Below, in pieces: positions 9,214 through 21,679 of a stretch of DNA of 64,000 nucleotides. A program made the position numbers and the translations under genes. Position 1 is the stretch's first letter, and each line of letters starts with the position of its first letter. The notes beneath the pieces are model-generated. The model was given only the letters and a program-made list of their open reading frames with translations. It was not told where the DNA came from and did no database searches. Source of the DNA: Crossiella cryophila (GTDB lineage Bacteria > Actinomycetota > Actinomycetes > Mycobacteriales > Pseudonocardiaceae); contig NZ_JACHMH010000001.1 in the NCBI RefSeq assembly GCF_014204915.1, positions 4,241,501-4,305,500 on the forward strand. The letters are read 5' to 3'.

Positions 9214-9987
9214 TTAGTGGCGACCAGCCTGATTGGCGAGCTGACGAACAGCCTCGCCGACCGCCGCGCAACGAGCCGAGCGAACCGCGTCCGAGAGCGG
9301 CTTCAGCGCCGCAGTCCGGGCGCGGGCAGCCGAAGCGGAAACCGCGCCACCATCCGGATCACTCATCGCCGCCCGCACAATCGCGGCCACCTCCGCCGCC
9401 CGCTCCAACACCCGCAACGCACGCCCAGGCATGCCGGGCGGCCACGGGGTGCGCGGGCGGGCCCGCAAGGCGGCGTCGATCTCGGTGCGCACACCCGGGC
9501 GATGCCGGGCCACGTCCAGGGAGACCAGGGTCGCCGCGGCCGCGCGGACCGCCTCCGCCATGCCGTGTTCGGCCTCACCAATGCCGACGTACTCCAAAAC
9601 CGGGGGAGTGGCCAGGGCGAACACCGACCACCGCACCACACCCTCGGCGACCTCCTCCGGCACCAGCCCCACCGCCGCCGAGGGCAGCACCACGGCCTCC
9701 CCAGCCCGCAACGCGGCCACCCCGAACGGCCCCGGCCCGCCAAGTCCACGCACATCACCCGGCGCGGGCAGCACCAGCGCGCCGGCGCTCGCCCCGGACC
9801 GGCGCAGGCAGGCCAGCAGCAGGGCGGGCCCGACCGGGCGGTCGCCGGGCAACGGCAGGTCGAACCGTTCGGCGGCGTGTTCGTCTCCCGCACTGACCTC
9901 CTGGAGTTCACCCCACGCCAGCAGGGCGTCGAGCACGTCATCGGAGGCCGCGGAACCGTTCAGCCACGCGGAGGTCCAGACCGCCAT
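9214..9987 (-). CDS. Conserved actinobacterial protein of unknown function
   Basis: A 257-residue Ala-rich soluble protein. It has no signal peptide and no clear membrane segment. It opens MAVWTSAWLNGSAASDDVLDAL and has a long C-terminal helical part (ERAAEVAAIVRAAMSD onward). I do not recognise an assigned domain, although the opening looks like a family of uncharacterised proteins of Pseudonocardiales. The ATG at 9987 is preferred over a GTG eight codons upstream because of that opening; no convincing ribosome site is seen for either. Codon use has strong third-position GC, supporting coding. The repeat element B lies just beyond its stop. Confidence 0.65.
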   Translation of the reverse strand: MAVWTSAWLNGSAASDDVLDALLAWGELQEVSAGDEHAAERFDLPLPGDRPVGPALLLACLRRSGASAGALVLPAPGDVRGLGGPGPFGVAALRAGEAVVLPSAAVGLVPEEVAEGVVRWSVFALATPPVLEYVGIGEAEHGMAEAVRAAAATLVSLDVARHRPGVRTEIDAALRARPRTPWPPGMPGRALRVLERAAEVAAIVRAAMSDPDGGAVSASAARARTAALKPLSDAVRSARCAAVGEAVRQLANQAGRH

Positions 9988-10952
9988 GGTCGCGGAGGCA
10001 CAAGGCACCACAAAAGGTTACTAGGCCGCGGCCCAGCGGGTCGCCGCCCCGCGCACCCACCACCTGGGGGCCTGACACCTGGGGGGCCTGCCCGGCCACC
10101 AGCGGCTCATCCGGTCATTCGCCTGCCCCGGCTCGCCTGCCACCCGTCCCGATTCGCGACATGCCGCCCAGGCCGCCCCGCGCTCCGGCCGCTTCGAGCG
10201 CCCCGCGCTGGCCTGCCGCGCTCCGCCCGCGCACCCCGCGCCGACACGCGCACCCCGGGCCTCCCCGCGCACGCCCGGCCGTCGCGACCCGCGCCGCCCA
10301 CGGTCCTGCCCTCGCCACCTGGCTCCGGCCCGGCAAGCCCCGGCCCCAGCCCGACTCCGGCCACCCAGCTCGCGTCACCCAGCTCGGGCCCCCGGATCGC
10401 GCGCCCGGCTAGACCAGCCACGGGCAGCCCCGGTCAGCGCCGTGCTGAGCCACGCCATCCCGGCCCAGCCCGGCCAGCGCCGTCCCGACCCGGCCCGGAC
10501 GCTCCGACTCACGTCATCCCGGCCCGCGTCTTCCCCGCCCCGCCCGCCGCTTCCTCTGCGGAACGCTTTTCGAGCCGAAAAGGTTGCCTTCAGCCCCCGA
10601 CCAACTCGCCAACCGCAGGTCACCGGCCCGCAACAGCCTAAACCGGCGCAGACCCCCGGTCCGCGACAGCCCCATCCCGCGCGGGTTGGCGGCTCATGCC
10701 CAACCCGCCCACCAGAGGCCGCCGATCCACCGGACGTCGAGCCGTACCAGTCTCATCCACCGCGGGACGCCAGCTTGAACCAGCCTCTTCCGCTATGTAC
10801 CAGCCTCTTCCACTGCCGGTCACCAACCCCAGCCTCCTCCGCCGCAGATCACCCGCCCAAGCCGGGCCCGCCCACCGCAGGTCACCGACCCAAACCAGGC
10901 CCATCCACCGGAGGTCGCCAGACCCCTGCATGCCCGGACTACCCTGTCGCCC
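9988..10952 (+). other. 965-bp C-rich intergenic region without a gene
   Basis: No frame shows coding character on either strand. The top strand is C-rich with low-complexity stretches. Between about 10780 and 10925 there are degenerate tandem units: ACCAGCCTCTTCC-like blocks, then CCACCGCAGGTCACC-like blocks about 30 bp apart. A -10-like box for the next gene lies at its right end. Confidence 0.65.
10940..10945 (+). promoter_or_regulatory. -10 box of a probable leaderless promoter (DUF3097 gene)
   Basis: TACCCT ends 7 nt before the GTG at 10953, and there is no Shine-Dalgarno sequence. This is the spacing of TANNNT boxes in leaderless actinobacterial transcripts. Confidence 0.45.
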
Positions 10953-11774
10953 GTGCGCCCCTCCCCAGGTGATCCCTACGGACGTGACGTGCTCGCCGCC
11001 GGCCCCAAGCGCCGTGCCGTCCCCGAAATCCCCGCCGAGCCCGACCTCGTCGTCGAGGACCCGGCCAGTGGTTTCTGCGGTGCCGTTCTCCGCGTCGAGG
11101 GCGCCAATGTCGTGCTTGAGGACCGGCATGGGCGGCAGCGACTCTTCCCGCTCCGGCCCGCCGCGTTCCTCCTCGATGGGCAGCCGGTCACGCTGGTCAA
11201 GCCTGTCGCGGTCCCCGTCAAACCCACCGCCTCGGCCTCCGGGTCGGTTCGGGTCGAGGGGGTGCGGGCGAAAACCGCTGCTGCCAGCCGGATCTGGGTT
11301 GAGGGGATTCACGACGCCGAGCTGGTGGAGCGGGTTTGGGGGCATGATCTTCGGGTGGAGGGGGTGGTGGTCGAGCCTCTGGACGGGATTGACGCGTTGG
11401 CTGAGCGGGTTGCGGGGTTCGGGCCGGGGGCGCGGTGGCGGTTGGGGGTGTTGGTGGATCACCTTGTGGTGGGGAGCAAGGAGTCTCGGATTGTGGCGGG
11501 GGTGGTTCACCCGGATGTGCTTGTGACGGGTCACCCGTACGTGGATATCTGGCAGGCGGTCAAGCCTGCTTCGGTGGGGATCCGGGAGTGGCCGGTGGTG
11601 CCCCTGGGACAGGATTGGAAGACGGGGGTGTGTGCTGAGCTGGGGTGGGGGGAACCTGCTGCGGGGTGGCGGCGGGTGCTTTCCGGGGTTCGGGGGTTCC
11701 GGGACCTGGAGACGCCGTTGGTGGGGGCGGTGGAACGGTTGATTGACTTCGTCACTGTGGGTTCGCGGGAGTGA
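10953..11774 (+). CDS. DUF3097 family protein
   Basis: A 273-residue cytosolic protein of a family widespread in actinobacteria and without known function. The family core IWVEGIHDAELVERVWGHDL followed by RVEGVVVEPLDG (residues about 110-147) is present; it recalls a Toprim-like fold with its E and D-x-D-type acidic residues, but that is inference. The N-terminus lacks membrane segments. The start is GTG 10953, with a -10-like TACCCT 7 nt upstream and no ribosome site. It stands alone, with a 99-bp gap before nfeD. Confidence 0.82.
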   Translation: MRPSPGDPYGRDVLAAGPKRRAVPEIPAEPDLVVEDPASGFCGAVLRVEGANVVLEDRHGRQRLFPLRPAAFLLDGQPVTLVKPVAVPVKPTASASGSVRVEGVRAKTAAASRIWVEGIHDAELVERVWGHDLRVEGVVVEPLDGIDALAERVAGFGPGARWRLGVLVDHLVVGSKESRIVAGVVHPDVLVTGHPYVDIWQAVKPASVGIREWPVVPLGQDWKTGVCAELGWGEPAAGWRRVLSGVRGFRDLETPLVGAVERLIDFVTVGSRE

Positions 11775-11873
11775 TCCCGGATCGGGTGATCGCTGTCGCC
11801 TGGTAGATCACACGTCGGTCACGGCGGCTGGTCACGGTCGGCAACGGGTCGCGCACTCTGCCACGATGGCGAC

Positions 11874-12302
11874 ATGGCCGCCCTGGTCTGGCTGGTAGCC
11901 GGAGTCCTGCTTCTGGCAGCGGAAGTGCTTTCTGGTGACTTCGTGCTGCTCATGATCGGCGTCGCGGCACTGGCCGCGGCCGGATCCGCGGCCGCGATCG
12001 ACATCTTGTGGGTCGACGTCGCCGTGTTCGCGGTCAGTTCGATCGTGCTGCTCGCGGCCGTTCGGCCCGCGCTGCGCAGGCGGATGCTGGCCGGGGACCA
12101 TGTGAAAACCAACGTGGAAGCGCTGGTCGGCGGCAAGGCAGTAGTACTGTCCACTGTGGACGCTCACGGTGGTCAGGTGAAACTCGGTGGTGAGATCTGG
12201 TCGGCCCGCGCCTACGACGAGACGCAGGTGATCGAGGTCGGACGGGCCGTCACCGTCATGGATATCGCTGGAGCGACCGCGGTCGTGTGGGCGGAAGGCT
12301 GA
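11874..12302 (+). CDS. NfeD-like membrane protein
   Basis: A 142-residue protein with two or three N-terminal membrane helices (residues about 5-65, containing LLLAAEVLSGDFVLLMIGVAALAAA). A small C-terminal beta-barrel (OB-like) domain follows (VGGKAVVLSTVDAHGGQVKLGGEIWSA). This is the short NfeD architecture lacking the ClpP-like protease domain. NfeD proteins are nearly always next to an SPFH/stomatin gene, as here (4 nt gap), and are thought to organise membrane microdomains with it. Confidence 0.85.
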   Translation: MAALVWLVAGVLLLAAEVLSGDFVLLMIGVAALAAAGSAAAIDILWVDVAVFAVSSIVLLAAVRPALRRRMLAGDHVKTNVEALVGGKAVVLSTVDAHGGQVKLGGEIWSARAYDETQVIEVGRAVTVMDIAGATAVVWAEG

Positions 12303-12306
12303 GGCG

Positions 12307-14771
<2,465 letters not shown>

Positions 14772-14844
14772 CCGCGTCCGACTGGGCCACCTGGTCGCAA
14801 CCGTTGCGCTGAACGGGGTCAAGCCCGCGCGGGAGTGCTCACCC

Positions 14845-15897
14845 GTGCGGTTTCATCTCCTCGTGGCGGGCCGGGCAGGGGACGAGTTCCACGATGTGGC
14901 TGCGTTGCGCAGCACCCTCCACGGCTCGCTGTCCCCGCCAGGGCACCAGGACGACACCGCGCACTGGCAACGGTTGCACCAGGTGGTCCAGTCCCTGCAC
15001 GACCTCGTCTCCGACGGCCGCGCCCAGGAGGCCGTGCAGTTCGCCGAACAGGTCGTCGAGGTCCTGGCCGGGGCCGCGCACCAGGTCACCGGGCAGTGGG
15101 ACGAACTCGCCGACCTGGCCCAGCGGGCACTGGCCGCGCACGCCATCGCCTGCCGCCTGGTCCGCCCGGACCCCTACCGACTGGCCGGTTGGCTGATCCG
15201 GCTGCAGCTGACCCACCCGGACGGCCCCGAGGTGCGGCTCACCGAGTACACCGACGCCCTTGGCACCGCCGGACTCGCCTACTACCGCCAGGGCGCCGAG
15301 GCCGCCTGCCGCGGGCTGCCCACCGTCCGGTTCGGCCAGACCGGCCGCTACGACCGGCACCGCTGGGCCGTCTCCCGCCTGGTGCACGAACTCGCCGACC
15401 ACACCGGCGATCCCGACCTCACCGTGCAGATCCTGGCCACCGACCTGTCCACCGCCTGGCAGTACCTGCGGATCGCCTCCGAACTCGAGGACGCCGGCCG
15501 CAGCGAGGCCGCCCTGGCCTGGGTGGAACGCGGCCTGGTGGCGGCCAAGGGCACCGGCGCGGTGCCCAGGCTGGTCGACCTCGCGGTGGACCAGTGCGTG
15601 CGACTGGGCAGGCTGGACCGCGCGGTCGAACTGCGCCGCACCGCCTTCCGTGCCCGCCCCGGCCTGGACGCCTTCCTGCGGCTGCGCGCGGTCGCCGACC
15701 ACGCCAAGTCCTGGGACCGGGAACGCCAGCGGGTGCTGCGCTGGCTGCGCCAGCCCGGCGAGGACGACCAGCGGCGCAACACCGTGCTGGTGGAGATCCT
15801 GCTCTGGGAGGGCGACCGGGACGCCGCCCGCCGCGCCGCCGCCGAGCGCGGCTGCGACCCGGAGATCCTTGTTCGACTGGACCGGGTCGAGGACTAG
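14845..15897 (+). CDS. Helical-repeat protein resembling the C-terminal half of SWIM zinc-finger proteins
   Basis: A 350-residue, all-helical cytosolic protein. Blocks such as DLSTAWQYLRIASELEDAG and EAALAWVERGLV (residues about 200-235) and RLDRAVELRRTAFRARP (about 255) look like the repeat region (DUF6880-like) found downstream of the SWIM finger in actinobacterial SWIM proteins. No SWIM motif (CxCx..CxH) is present here, nor in the 70 bp upstream. It is therefore either a stand-alone version or a family I do not recognise. The start is GTG 14845. No function can be assigned; the similarity is from memory of the family and is inferred. Confidence 0.65.
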   Translation: MRFHLLVAGRAGDEFHDVAALRSTLHGSLSPPGHQDDTAHWQRLHQVVQSLHDLVSDGRAQEAVQFAEQVVEVLAGAAHQVTGQWDELADLAQRALAAHAIACRLVRPDPYRLAGWLIRLQLTHPDGPEVRLTEYTDALGTAGLAYYRQGAEAACRGLPTVRFGQTGRYDRHRWAVSRLVHELADHTGDPDLTVQILATDLSTAWQYLRIASELEDAGRSEAALAWVERGLVAAKGTGAVPRLVDLAVDQCVRLGRLDRAVELRRTAFRARPGLDAFLRLRAVADHAKSWDRERQRVLRWLRQPGEDDQRRNTVLVEILLWEGDRDAARRAAAERGCDPEILVRLDRVED

Positions 15898-15911
15898 ACA
15901 GGCTTCTTAGG

Positions 15912-16340
15912 ATGTCCGGCATGCCGCCGCCACCGCTGTCCCGTCGCACGGTCCTGTGTGGACTGCTCGCCCTGGCCGGAACCGCCGCCGCCTGCGGTAA
16001 CGGCAAACCGCCGCGCACCGGCGGCACCGGCACCGCCAAGCCCGGCGCCGAACTGGCCAGGCTCTCCGCGCTGCCGGCCACCGGCGGCGCGCTGGTGGAG
16101 ACCGAGGGCAACGGCATCCTGCTGATCGTGCGCACCAAGGACGGCGCGGTGCGCGCCTTCGACCCGCGCTGCCCGCACCGGGGCAACCTGGTCAGCCCGC
16201 CGGTCGGCGGCGTGATCGACTGTCCGACCCACGGCAGCCTCTTCGACGGCGAGACCGGCGAGGTGAGCAAGGGGCCCGCCAAGACCGGGCTCGTCCAGAT
16301 CCCGGTCAAGGTCGACGGGGAGCGGATAGTCCTGATCTAG
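15912..16340 (+). CDS. Rieske 2Fe-2S lipoprotein with Tat-type signal
   Basis: A 142-residue protein. The N-terminus has the twin-arginine motif SRRTVLCGLL and a lipobox ending TAAAC, so it is probably exported folded by Tat and lipidated. The Rieske cluster ligands are complete: C-x-H in RCPHRG (near residue 98) and C-x2-H in DCPTHGS (near 116). It lacks the oxygenase alpha-subunit domain and the membrane anchor of the bc1 Rieske protein, so it is a small electron-transfer protein of unknown partner. Starts at 15912 or 15921 are both possible. It precedes uvrC by 45 bp. Confidence 0.87.
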   Translation: MSGMPPPPLSRRTVLCGLLALAGTAAACGNGKPPRTGGTGTAKPGAELARLSALPATGGALVETEGNGILLIVRTKDGAVRAFDPRCPHRGNLVSPPVGGVIDCPTHGSLFDGETGEVSKGPAKTGLVQIPVKVDGERIVLI

Positions 16341-16373
16341 CCGACCAGGCGATCCGGTGTCGGTGTGTCGCCG

Positions 16374-16379
16374 TAGTCT
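16374..16379 (+). promoter_or_regulatory. -10 box of a probable leaderless uvrC promoter
   Basis: TAGTCT ends 6 nt before GTG 16386; no ribosome site precedes the start. Confidence 0.45.
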
Positions 16380-16385
16380 TACGGC

Positions 16386-18428
16386 GTGCCCGATCCGTCC
16401 ACCTATCGTCCAGCGCCCGGAACCATCCCGGACTCCTTCGGCGTGTACAAGTTCCGCGACGGCACCGGACGGGTCATCTACGTCGGCAAGGCCAAGAGCC
16501 TGCGCAGCCGGCTCTCCTCCTACTTCGCCGACCTCTCGGGCCTGCACCCGCGCACCAGACAGATGGTCACCACCGCCGCCTCGGTGGAGTGGACCGTGGT
16601 GTCCTCCGAGGTCGAGGCGCTGCAACTGGAGTACTCCTGGATCAAGGAGTTCGACCCGCGGTTCAACGTGCGCTACCGGGACGACAAGTCCTACCCGATG
16701 CTCGCGGTCACCGTCGGCGAGGAATTCCCCCGGCTCCAGGTCTACCGCGGCCCCCGGCGCAAGGGCGTGCGCTACTTCGGCCCGTACTCGCACGCCTGGG
16801 CGCTGCGCGAGACCATCGACCTGCTGCTGCGGGTCTTCCCCGCGCGCACCTGCACCAGCGGGCTGTTCAAGCGGCACAGCCAGATCGGTCGCCCCTGCCT
16901 GCTCGGCTACATCGACAAGTGCGCCGCGCCCTGCGTCGGCAAGGTCAGCGCCGAGGAGCACCGGGAGATCGTGGAGGACTTCTGCGACTTCTTCTCCGGC
17001 CGCACCGACACCATGATGCGCCGCCTGGAGAAACAGATGCAGGCCGCGGCAGAGGAGCTGGAGTTCGAGAAGGCCGCCCGGCTGCGCGATGACCTGGACG
17101 CGCTGCGCCGGGCCATGGAGAAGCAGGCCGTGGTGCTCGGCGACGGCACCGACGCCGACGTGATCGCCTTCGCCCAGGACGAACTCGCCGCCGCCGTGCA
17201 GGTCTTCCACGTGCGCGGCGGCCGGGTCCGCGGCCAGCGCGGCTGGGTCATCGACAAGGTCGAGGAGGTCGACACCCCCGGCCTGGTCGAACAGTTCCTC
17301 ACCCAGTTCTACGGCGAACAGGACGAACTCGGCGAGGCCGCCGACGGCGGCGGGGCGGCCGAGGCGGTGCCGCGCGAGGTCCTGGTGCCCGAACTGCCCC
17401 CGGACGCCGAGGCGGTCACCGACTGGCTCTCCGGCCTGCGCGGCTCCCGGGTGCAGCTGCGGGTGCCCCAGCGCGGGGACAAACGCGCGCTGGCCGAGAC
17501 CGTGGCCCGCAACGCGGCCGAGGCCTTCACCCAGTTCAAACTCCGCCGCTCCGGCGACCTCACGGCCCGATCCCTTGCCCTGCAAGAACTGCAGGACGCG
17601 CTCGGCCTCGAAACCGCGCCGCTGCGGATCGAATGCGTGGACGTCAGCCACATCGCGGGCACCGACGTGGTGGCCTCGCTGGTGGTCTTCGAGGACGGCC
17701 TGGCCCGCAAATCCGAGTTCCGGCACTTCGCCATCAAGGGCGACGCCGAGACCGGCGACGTCGGCGGGGACGTCGGCTCCATCGCCGAGGTGGTGCGCCG
17801 CCGCTTCGCCCGGCACCGCGCCGACGTCGAGGAGATCGCCCGCACCGCGCCGGAGACCGGCGAGGTCGAGGCGGAGGCCGAGGCCAGGCCCGGCATCGAT
17901 CCCACCACCGGACGACCGCGCCGCTTCGCCTACCCGCCCAACCTGCTCGTCATCGACGGGGGCGCGCCGCAGGTCAACGCGGCCGCCGAGGTGCTGGCGG
18001 AGCTGGAGATCAGCGATGTCGCGGTGATCGGCATCGCCAAACGCCTGGAGGAGGTCTGGCTGCCGGCCGACCCCGATCCGGTGATCCTGGCCCGCAACAG
18101 CGCGGCGATGTACCTGTTGCAGGAGATTCGGGACAAGGCTCACGACTTCGCCATCCGCTACCACCGGCAGAAGCGGTCCAAGCGGATGACCACCTCTGCC
18201 CTGGACGAGGTGGCGGGACTCGGCGAATCCCGCAAGGCCGCACTGCTCAAGCACTTCGGCTCGGTGCGCAAGCTCCGCGCCGCCACCGTCGAGGCCCTCA
18301 CCGAGGTGCCGGGGGTGGGACGGCAGACCGCGCTGGCCGTGCTGGCGGCGTTGCAGGGCACGGAGAACAAGGCCACGAGGACAACCACGGCGACCACACC
18401 GGTCCCGGGACGGCAGGAGGACGGGTGA
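16386..18428 (+). CDS. uvrC: Excinuclease ABC subunit C
   Basis: A 680-residue nuclease of nucleotide excision repair that makes both incisions around a lesion once UvrB is loaded. The N-terminal GIY-YIG domain ([20 protein letters not shown], residues about 19-38) makes the 3' cut. The UVR motif binding UvrB is [20 protein letters not shown] (near 215). The RNase H-like domain with [11 protein letters not shown] (about 417) makes the 5' cut, and a tandem helix-hairpin-helix closes the protein ([14 protein letters not shown]). Its stop overlaps the start of rapZ (GTGA), heading the conserved uvrC-rapZ-yvcK-whiA operon. The start appears leaderless. Confidence 0.96.
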   Translation: MPDPSTYRPAPGTIPDSFGVYKFRDGTGRVIYVGKAKSLRSRLSSYFADLSGLHPRTRQMVTTAASVEWTVVSSEVEALQLEYSWIKEFDPRFNVRYRDDKSYPMLAVTVGEEFPRLQVYRGPRRKGVRYFGPYSHAWALRETIDLLLRVFPARTCTSGLFKRHSQIGRPCLLGYIDKCAAPCVGKVSAEEHREIVEDFCDFFSGRTDTMMRRLEKQMQAAAEELEFEKAARLRDDLDALRRAMEKQAVVLGDGTDADVIAFAQDELAAAVQVFHVRGGRVRGQRGWVIDKVEEVDTPGLVEQFLTQFYGEQDELGEAADGGGAAEAVPREVLVPELPPDAEAVTDWLSGLRGSRVQLRVPQRGDKRALAETVARNAAEAFTQFKLRRSGDLTARSLALQELQDALGLETAPLRIECVDVSHIAGTDVVASLVVFEDGLARKSEFRHFAIKGDAETGDVGGDVGSIAEVVRRRFARHRADVEEIARTAPETGEVEAEAEARPGIDPTTGRPRRFAYPPNLLVIDGGAPQVNAAAEVLAELEISDVAVIGIAKRLEEVWLPADPDPVILARNSAAMYLLQEIRDKAHDFAIRYHRQKRSKRMTTSALDEVAGLGESRKAALLKHFGSVRKLRAATVEALTEVPGVGRQTALAVLAALQGTENKATRTTTATTPVPGRQEDG

Positions 18429-19303
18429 CCGAGGAGAAGACCGGCGTCGAGGTGGCGGTGGTGACCGGCCTGTCCGGGGCCGGCCGCAGCACCGCCGCCA
18501 AATGCCTGGAGGACCTGGGCTGGTTCGTGGTGGACAACCTGCCGCCGGAACTGGTCTCCACCATGGTCGAACTGGGCGCCCAGGCCCAGGGCGTGATCTC
18601 CAGGGTCGCGGTGGTGATGGACGTGCGCAGCCGCGCCTTCACCGACGACCTGGCCGCGGTGATCAAGGACCTGGACGCCCGCGGCTACAAGCCCAAGGTG
18701 CTGTTCCTGGAAGCCACCGACGCGGTGCTCATCCGCCGCTTCGAGCACGTCCGGCGCGGCCACCCGCTGCAGGGCGACGGGCGGCTCTCCGACGGCATCG
18801 CCAACGAGCGTAGGCTGCTCACTCCGTTGCGGGAGGAGGCAGACCTGGTGCTGGACACCTCGTCGTTGTCCGTGCACCAGTTGCGCGCCAAGATCGAGGA
18901 CGCCTTCGGCTCGGAGACCTCGGCCAGCACCAGGGTGACCGTGCTGTCCTTCGGCTACAAGTACGGCCTGCCGATGGACGCCGACCTGGTGATGGACGTG
19001 CGCTTCCTGCCGAACCCGTTCTGGATCCCGGAACTGCGCGACTTCACCGGCCTGGACGAGGCGGTGCGCAACTACGTGCTCTCCCAGGAGGGCGCGGAGG
19101 AGTTCCTGGAGCGCTACCACGAGCTGCTGCGGCTCATCGGCGCCGGGTACCGCCGCGAGGGCAAGCGGTACCTGACCCTGGCGATCGGCTGCACGGGTGG
19201 TAAGCACCGCAGTGTGGCGATCTCCGAGCAGCTCGCCGGGTTGCTGGCCAAGGAGGACGGGATGGCGGTCAAGGTCGTGCACCGGGACCTGGGGCGGGAG
19301 TGA
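18425..19303 (+). CDS. rapZ: RNase adapter/nucleotide-binding protein RapZ
   Basis: A 292-residue P-loop protein with Walker [15 protein letters not shown] (residues about 13-26) and a conserved C-terminal domain ([20 protein letters not shown], then [16 protein letters not shown]). In proteobacteria RapZ controls glucosamine-6-phosphate synthase through small-RNA decay; in Gram-positives (YvjK) the role is less clear but linked to cell-envelope metabolism. The GTG start overlaps the uvrC TGA, and its own TGA overlaps the next GTG, so translation is coupled through the operon. Confidence 0.95.
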   Translation: MTEEKTGVEVAVVTGLSGAGRSTAAKCLEDLGWFVVDNLPPELVSTMVELGAQAQGVISRVAVVMDVRSRAFTDDLAAVIKDLDARGYKPKVLFLEATDAVLIRRFEHVRRGHPLQGDGRLSDGIANERRLLTPLREEADLVLDTSSLSVHQLRAKIEDAFGSETSASTRVTVLSFGYKYGLPMDADLVMDVRFLPNPFWIPELRDFTGLDEAVRNYVLSQEGAEEFLERYHELLRLIGAGYRREGKRYLTLAIGCTGGKHRSVAISEQLAGLLAKEDGMAVKVVHRDLGRE

Positions 19304-20337
19304 CGCTGGTACCCAACGGAAATCCGGGCGGGCCGATGCGGGCCGTCGCACTGGGCGGCGGCCACGGCCTGCAGGCCACGCTGTCCGCGCTCAAGCGGAT
19401 GACCCACGACGTCACCGCCGTGGTCACGGTGGCCGACGACGGCGGCTCCTCCGGGCGGCTGCGCCGGGAACTGGGCCTGCTGCCACCCGGCGACCTGCGC
19501 AAGGCACTGACCGCGTTGGCGGACCCGGACGAAGATCGTCTACTGTGGACGGACGTGTTCCAGCACCGCTTCGGCGGATCGGGCGCGCTGGCCGGGCACG
19601 CGGTGGGCAACCTCGTGCTCGCCGGGCTCCTCGAGGTCCTCGGCGATCCGGTGGCGGTGCTGGACGAGGTGCGCAAGTTGTTGGGAGTGCGTGGACGGGT
19701 GCTGCCGATGAGCCGGGTGCCGCTGGACATCGAGGCCGATGTCCTCGGTCTCGACGACGACCCGAAATCGGTGCGCCGGATCCGCGGCCAGGTCGCCGTG
19801 GCCAGCACCCCCGGCCGGGTCCAGCGGGTCCGGCTGCAGGGCGCGGCCCCCGGCTACGCGGCGCCCAAGGCCTGCGAGGAGGCCGTCACCGCGGTCACCG
19901 AGGCCGACGTGGTGCTGCTCGGACCCGGCTCCTGGTTCACCAGCGTGCTGCCGCACCTGCTCGTGCCCGAACTGCACGAGGCACTGGTGGACACCACCGC
20001 GCGCAAGGTCGTGGTGCTCAACCTGGTGCCGCAGCCGGGGGAGACCGAGGGTTTCTCCCCGGAACAGCACCTGCACGTGCTGGCCGAGCACGCGCCGCGG
20101 CTGCGGGTGGACGCGGTGGTCGCCGACGTCGACTCGGTGTCCACCCCGGACCGGCTGCGGCGGGCCGCCGCCGCGCTCGGCGCGGTCACCACCCTGCGCA
20201 AGATCTGCCACCACGGCGCCCCGGACCGGCACGATCCGGCCGCGCTCGCGGTGAGTCTGCACGAAGCACTAGCCGAGATCCCCGGTCCGCGAGGACAGGG
20301 ATCCGGCGCACTCAAGGAGGGCCAGCCATGGCGATGA
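19300..20337 (+). CDS. yvcK: Gluconeogenesis factor YvcK (CofD-like, UDP-sugar binding)
   Basis: A 345-residue CofD-fold protein with [16 protein letters not shown] (from residue 18) and the signature [20 protein letters not shown] (about 44-63). Homologues bind UDP-GlcNAc and are needed for growth on gluconeogenic carbon and for correct peptidoglycan synthesis; CuvA in mycobacteria is the closest known role. The GTG start overlaps the rapZ stop; its end overlaps the whiA start by 10 nt. Confidence 0.94.
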   Translation: MTLVPNGNPGGPMRAVALGGGHGLQATLSALKRMTHDVTAVVTVADDGGSSGRLRRELGLLPPGDLRKALTALADPDEDRLLWTDVFQHRFGGSGALAGHAVGNLVLAGLLEVLGDPVAVLDEVRKLLGVRGRVLPMSRVPLDIEADVLGLDDDPKSVRRIRGQVAVASTPGRVQRVRLQGAAPGYAAPKACEEAVTAVTEADVVLLGPGSWFTSVLPHLLVPELHEALVDTTARKVVVLNLVPQPGETEGFSPEQHLHVLAEHAPRLRVDAVVADVDSVSTPDRLRRAAAALGAVTTLRKICHHGAPDRHDPAALAVSLHEALAEIPGPRGQGSGALKEGQPWR

Positions 20338-21308
20338 CCGCGTCGGTCAAGGACGAGCTGAGCCGTCTCGCTGTCACCAAGACCTGCTGCCGCCGGGCCG
20401 AGGTGTCCTCGCTGCTGCGCTTCGCCGGCGGGCTGCACATCGTGGCCGGCCGCGTCGTGGTGGAGGCCGAGATCGACACCGGGTCGGCCGCGCGCAGGCT
20501 GCGCAAGGAGATCCAGGAACTGTTCGGGCACATCAGCGACGTGCACGTGATCACATCGGGCGGGCTGCGCAAGGGCACCCGGTACGTGGTGCGGGTGGTC
20601 AAGGACGGCGACGGCCTGGCCCGCCAGACCGGCCTGCTGGACCCCAGGGGCCGTCCGGTGCGCGGGCTGCCCGCGCACGTGGTCAGCGGCGGCACCTGCG
20701 ACTCCGAGGCCGCCTGGCGGGGCGCCTTCCTCGCGCACGGCTCGCTCACCGAACCCGGCCGCTCCTCCGCCCTGGAGGTCACCTGCCCCGGCCCCGAGGC
20801 CGCGCTCGCGCTGGTCGGCGCGGCCCGGCGGATGGGCATCCAGGCCAAATCCCGCGAGGTGCGCGGCGCCGACCGGGTCGTGGTCCGCGACGGCGACGCC
20901 ATCGGCGCGCTGCTCACCCGGCTCGGCGCGCACTCCAGCGTGCTGGCCTGGGAGGAACGCCGGATGCGCCGCGAGGTCAGGGCCACCGCCAACCGGCTGG
21001 CCAACTTCGACGACGCCAACCTGCGCCGCTCCGCCCGTGCCGCGGTCGCCGCCGCCGCCAGGGTCGAACGCGCCCTGGACATCCTGGGCGCCGACGTCCC
21101 CGACCACCTGGTCGCCGCCGGTCAGCTGCGCCTGGCGCACCGTCAGGCGTCCCTGGAGGAGCTGGGCCAGCTCGCCGAACCACCGATGACCAAGGACGCG
21201 GTGGCAGGCCGTATAAGGCGTCTCCTGGCGATGGCCGACAAGAAGGCCCGCGAACTCGGCGTCGGCGACACCGAGAGCGCCGTCACCGCGGACATGCTCG
21301 ACGCCTAG
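20328..21308 (+). CDS. whiA: Sporulation/cell-division regulator WhiA
   Basis: A 326-residue DNA-binding protein combining a LAGLIDADG homing-endonuclease-like domain without nuclease activity and a C-terminal helix-turn-helix ([25 protein letters not shown]). The opening [12 protein letters not shown] is diagnostic. AAGGAGG at 20314-20320 supports ATG 20328; ATG 20334 is also possible. In Streptomyces WhiA acts with WhiB to switch on division genes. It is the last gene of the uvrC operon. A hairpin follows. Confidence 0.96.
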   Translation: MAMTASVKDELSRLAVTKTCCRRAEVSSLLRFAGGLHIVAGRVVVEAEIDTGSAARRLRKEIQELFGHISDVHVITSGGLRKGTRYVVRVVKDGDGLARQTGLLDPRGRPVRGLPAHVVSGGTCDSEAAWRGAFLAHGSLTEPGRSSALEVTCPGPEAALALVGAARRMGIQAKSREVRGADRVVVRDGDAIGALLTRLGAHSSVLAWEERRMRREVRATANRLANFDDANLRRSARAAVAAAARVERALDILGADVPDHLVAAGQLRLAHRQASLEELGQLAEPPMTKDAVAGRIRRLLAMADKKARELGVGDTESAVTADMLDA

Positions 21309-21315
21309 CCGTTGG

Positions 21316-21350
21316 ACGGCGTCCACCGGGCCTGGCTCAGTGGACGCCGT
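21316..21350 (+). terminator. Hairpin after whiA
   Basis: A perfect 11-bp stem (21316-21326 with 21340-21350), 13-nt loop and no T-run. It lies 8 bp past the whiA stop and overlaps the end of the transporter remnant on the other strand. Confidence 0.55.
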
Positions 21351-21679
21351 GCATGAGCCGCCGCACCCATCCGCCGCTGGCCAGTAGCAGGGCGCCCAGC
21401 GCGGTGGTGTTCGGCGTCAGCCCACCGGAGCCCAGGACCAGCAACAGCAGCCCGGCCGCCACCCCCGGCGGTCCCGGCAGCGACGCCAGCGCGAGGTGCC
21501 CGAGCAGCACGGCCAGGCCGCCGTAGAACACCGTGCGGTCCGCGCCGAGCAGCCGGTCGGCCACCCAGGCCCCGCCCACCGAGGCCAGGAACACCAGCCC
21601 GCCGTACCCGCCGAAGCTGGGTGCCGGACAGGGTGGCCAGGGCCCGCGGCTGGCCGAGGAACCCCGGCCGCGCGCTCAC
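21337..21679 (-). pseudogene. Remnant of a POT/PTR2-family peptide transporter
   Basis: A decayed gene in two frames. From GTG 21679 the first frame reads a typical POT N-terminus (SARPGFLGQPRALATLSGTQL). The reading then continues only in another frame (YGGLVFLASVGGAWVADRLL, then LLLLVLGSGGLTPNTTALGA), which matches helices 2-4 of proton-coupled oligopeptide transporters. The segment expected between the two (ERFSYYGM-type helix 1) is missing, so there is an internal deletion with a frame change. The rest of the roughly 450-residue transporter is absent. The GTG overlaps the stop of the acetyltransferase upstream, suggesting a former operon. Confidence 0.75.
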
